The notes below the pieces were generated by a model. It had not been told where the DNA came from. It did no database searches and saw nothing but the letters and a program-made list of their open reading frames with translations. This document shows, in pieces, positions 62,661 to 64,000 of a stretch of 64,000 nucleotides of DNA (positions are counted from its first letter, which is position 1; the number at the start of each line of letters is the position of its first letter). Origin of the DNA: Flavobacterium reichenbachii (GTDB lineage Bacteria > Bacteroidota > Bacteroidia > Flavobacteriales > Flavobacteriaceae); the NCBI RefSeq assembly GCF_002217435.1, contig NZ_MUHF01000001.1, positions 103,371 through 167,370 on the forward strand, written 5' to 3'. Made by a program: the position numbers and the translations under genes.

Positions 62661-64000
62661 ATGAAGATTAAAAATTTAGCTTATTCCTTTTTGTTTATTT
62701 GCTTTTTTTTCAATGTAAATGCCCAGACCGCTAGTGTCAAAAAGGCTGACAAACAATATGATAGTTACGCTTACGCGGATGCTGTAAAATCGTATGAAAA
62801 ATTAGTAGAAAAAGGATACAAAGAAGAAAAAATATTCCAAAAGCTTGGTAATTCATATTACTTCATCGGTGAGTTAAAACAAGCTTTAAAATATTACGAA
62901 GAATTGTTTTTGTTGAATGATAACCAACAGGCAGATTATTTTTATAGATATTGTGAATGCTTAAAAGCAAGCGGAAACTATAAAAAAGCAGATGAAATTC
63001 TGGAAAAATTAAGCGAGAAAACCGTTTTAGATAACAGAACCGTTTTATTTAAGAAAAACAGAAATTATCTAGAAGAAATAAAATCAAATTCTGGTAGATT
63101 TGAGATTGCAGATGCTGGAATTAATTCTAAAGATTCGGATTATGGAAGTACTATTTTAGGTACTAAATTAGTTTTTACTTCTGCAAGAGATACCGGATCA
63201 ATCATCAAGAAGAATTTTAGATGGACAAACAAGGCAATTTCGACGCTGTATGCTGTTGAAATGATGCCAGACGGAAGCATCGGAAAACCAATGTTTTTTC
63301 ATAAAAAGAATTTGGCCGTAAACCTAAATCAGTCAACTCCTGTTTTTACCAAAGATGGAAAAACTATGTATTTTACCAGAAACAATTCTGTAGATGGTAA
63401 AAGAAAACAGAATGAAAATAAAATTACATTTTTAAAACTTTATAAAGCGGTATTGATTGATGAGGAATGGAAAGAAGTAAAAGAACTTCCTTTTAACAGC
63501 GATGAATATAGTGTGGCGCATCCAGCATTAAGTGCCGACGAAAGAACATTATATTTTGCATCAGATATGCCGGGAACTTTAGGACAGTCTGATTTGTTTA
63601 AAGTAAGTATAAATGCAGATGGAACATATGGAAAACCAGAAAATTTAGGCACTGAAATAAATACTGAAGGAAGAGAAACATTTCCTTTTATATCAGAAGA
63701 TAATGAAATTTATTTTTCCAGCGACGGACGCCCGGGTTTAGGTGGTCTTGATGTGTACGTTTCAAAAATTGCCAAAGACGGTTCTTTTGAAGAAGTACAA
63801 AACGTTGGAGAGCCAATAAACAGCCGTCAGGATGATTTTGCTTTTATAATTAATAATAAAAACAGAAACGGTTTCTTTTCTTCAAACAGAGAAAACGGAC
63901 AAGGACTTGATGATGTTTACAGGTTTACTGAAATTCGAAAATTGATTTGCGAACAAGAATTATCAGGAACAATAACAGATATAGAAACAAAAGAAACACT
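62661..64000 (+). CDS. PD40/OmpA-type outer-membrane protein, 5' part
   Basis: An open frame runs from ATG 62661 off the right end (446 codons visible). It begins with a signal peptide ending NVNAQ (about 21), then a TPR-like helical region (about 25-140) including ADAVKSYEKLVEKGY and KLGNSYYFIGELKQALKYYE. Beta-propeller PD40 repeats follow, for example STPVFTKDGKTMYFTRNN, AHPALSADERTLYFASD and TFPFISEDNEIYFSSDG. A carboxypeptidase-like unit is just starting at the edge (CEQELSGTITDIETKETL). Homologues end in an OmpA peptidoglycan-binding domain, which is expected beyond the window. It lies 10 bp after the SprF-like gene. Confidence 0.88.
   Translation, partial: MKIKNLAYSFLFICFFFNVNAQTASVKKADKQYDSYAYADAVKSYEKLVEKGYKEEKIFQKLGNSYYFIGELKQALKYYEELFLLNDNQQADYFYRYCECLKASGNYKKADEILEKLSEKTVLDNRTVLFKKNRNYLEEIKSNSGRFEIADAGINSKDSDYGSTILGTKLVFTSARDTGSIIKKNFRWTNKAISTLYAVEMMPDGSIGKPMFFHKKNLAVNLNQSTPVFTKDGKTMYFTRNNSVDGKRKQNENKITFLKLYKAVLIDEEWKEVKELPFNSDEYSVAHPALSADERTLYFASDMPGTLGQSDLFKVSINADGTYGKPENLGTEINTEGRETFPFISEDNEIYFSSDGRPGLGGLDVYVSKIAKDGSFEEVQNVGEPINSRQDDFAFIINNKNRNGFFSSNRENGQGLDDVYRFTEIRKLICEQELSGTITDIETKET

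Overview
The window looks like a piece of a Flavobacterium-type chromosome (Bacteroidetes). The evidence is the low GC content, promoter boxes of the TAnnTTTG type instead of -35/-10 boxes, few Shine-Dalgarno sequences, an alternative complex III (Act) respiratory operon, type IX secretion (T9SS) and gliding-type surface proteins, and Flavobacterium-like gene order (ruvB-P450-queG, rimP-nusA-infB, rplM-rpsI-rpsB-tsf). Most of it is ordered housekeeping DNA. I see no insertion sequence, prophage or CRISPR array.

Layout. 1-5140: a thiamin operon on the minus strand with a TPP riboswitch at its head (thiS, thiC, a ThiE/TenI-like gene, thiD, thiE, thiG; it continues off the left edge). 5221-7142: a repair glycosylase, an unknown lipoprotein and a queuosine-precursor transporter. 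7309-12504: an M3 peptidase facing the ribosomal block tsf, rpsB, rpsI, rplM. 12588-15486: a pair of Tat-exported ferritin-like proteins divergent from a LacI-type regulator. 15502-20309: three unrecognised membrane or anchored proteins downstream of polA, with a second, diverged copy of the last 19 codons of polA lying among them. 20482-23392: an OmpR-type two-component system flanked by two small secreted lysine-rich proteins. 23472-33000: a phosphoesterase, a cysteine-less thioredoxin, a deacetylase, a large DUF2723 membrane protein, tandem tRNA-Gln genes, an AraC regulator, an aldehyde dehydrogenase and a universal stress protein. 33078-37889: rimP-nusA-infB. 37963-39119: two small exported proteins. 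39222-50909: actABCDEF-coxBA, encoding quinol-to-oxygen electron transfer. 50966-54280: ruvB, a P450 and queG. 54498-64000: a giant T9SS type B repeat adhesin, its PorP/SprF partner and the start of a PD40/OmpA-type protein.

The strongest candidate for something undescribed is the 20.5-23.4 kb locus. The two paralogous small cationic secreted proteins each have a promoter with the same architecture: two CTTCATTT half-sites 11 bp apart, then exactly 8 bp to a TAnnTTTG box. Each also ends in a related terminator hairpin. The 11-bp direct repeat is the geometry of OmpR/PhoB-family operators, and the enclosed genes encode just such a regulator and its kinase. This suggests a self-contained sensor-effector module, comparable in logic (not in demonstrated homology) to the enterobacterial acid-shock protein Asr, which is under RstAB/PhoBR control.

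Other points worth a second look are the foreign-looking polA tail fragment, leader hairpins ahead of rimP and rplM, intergenic heptameric repeats, 603-bp near-identical repeats in the adhesin gene, a six-haem ActA, and a possibly leaderless ruvB. All functional calls come from reading the translated sequence and recalled family knowledge; no database search was run.
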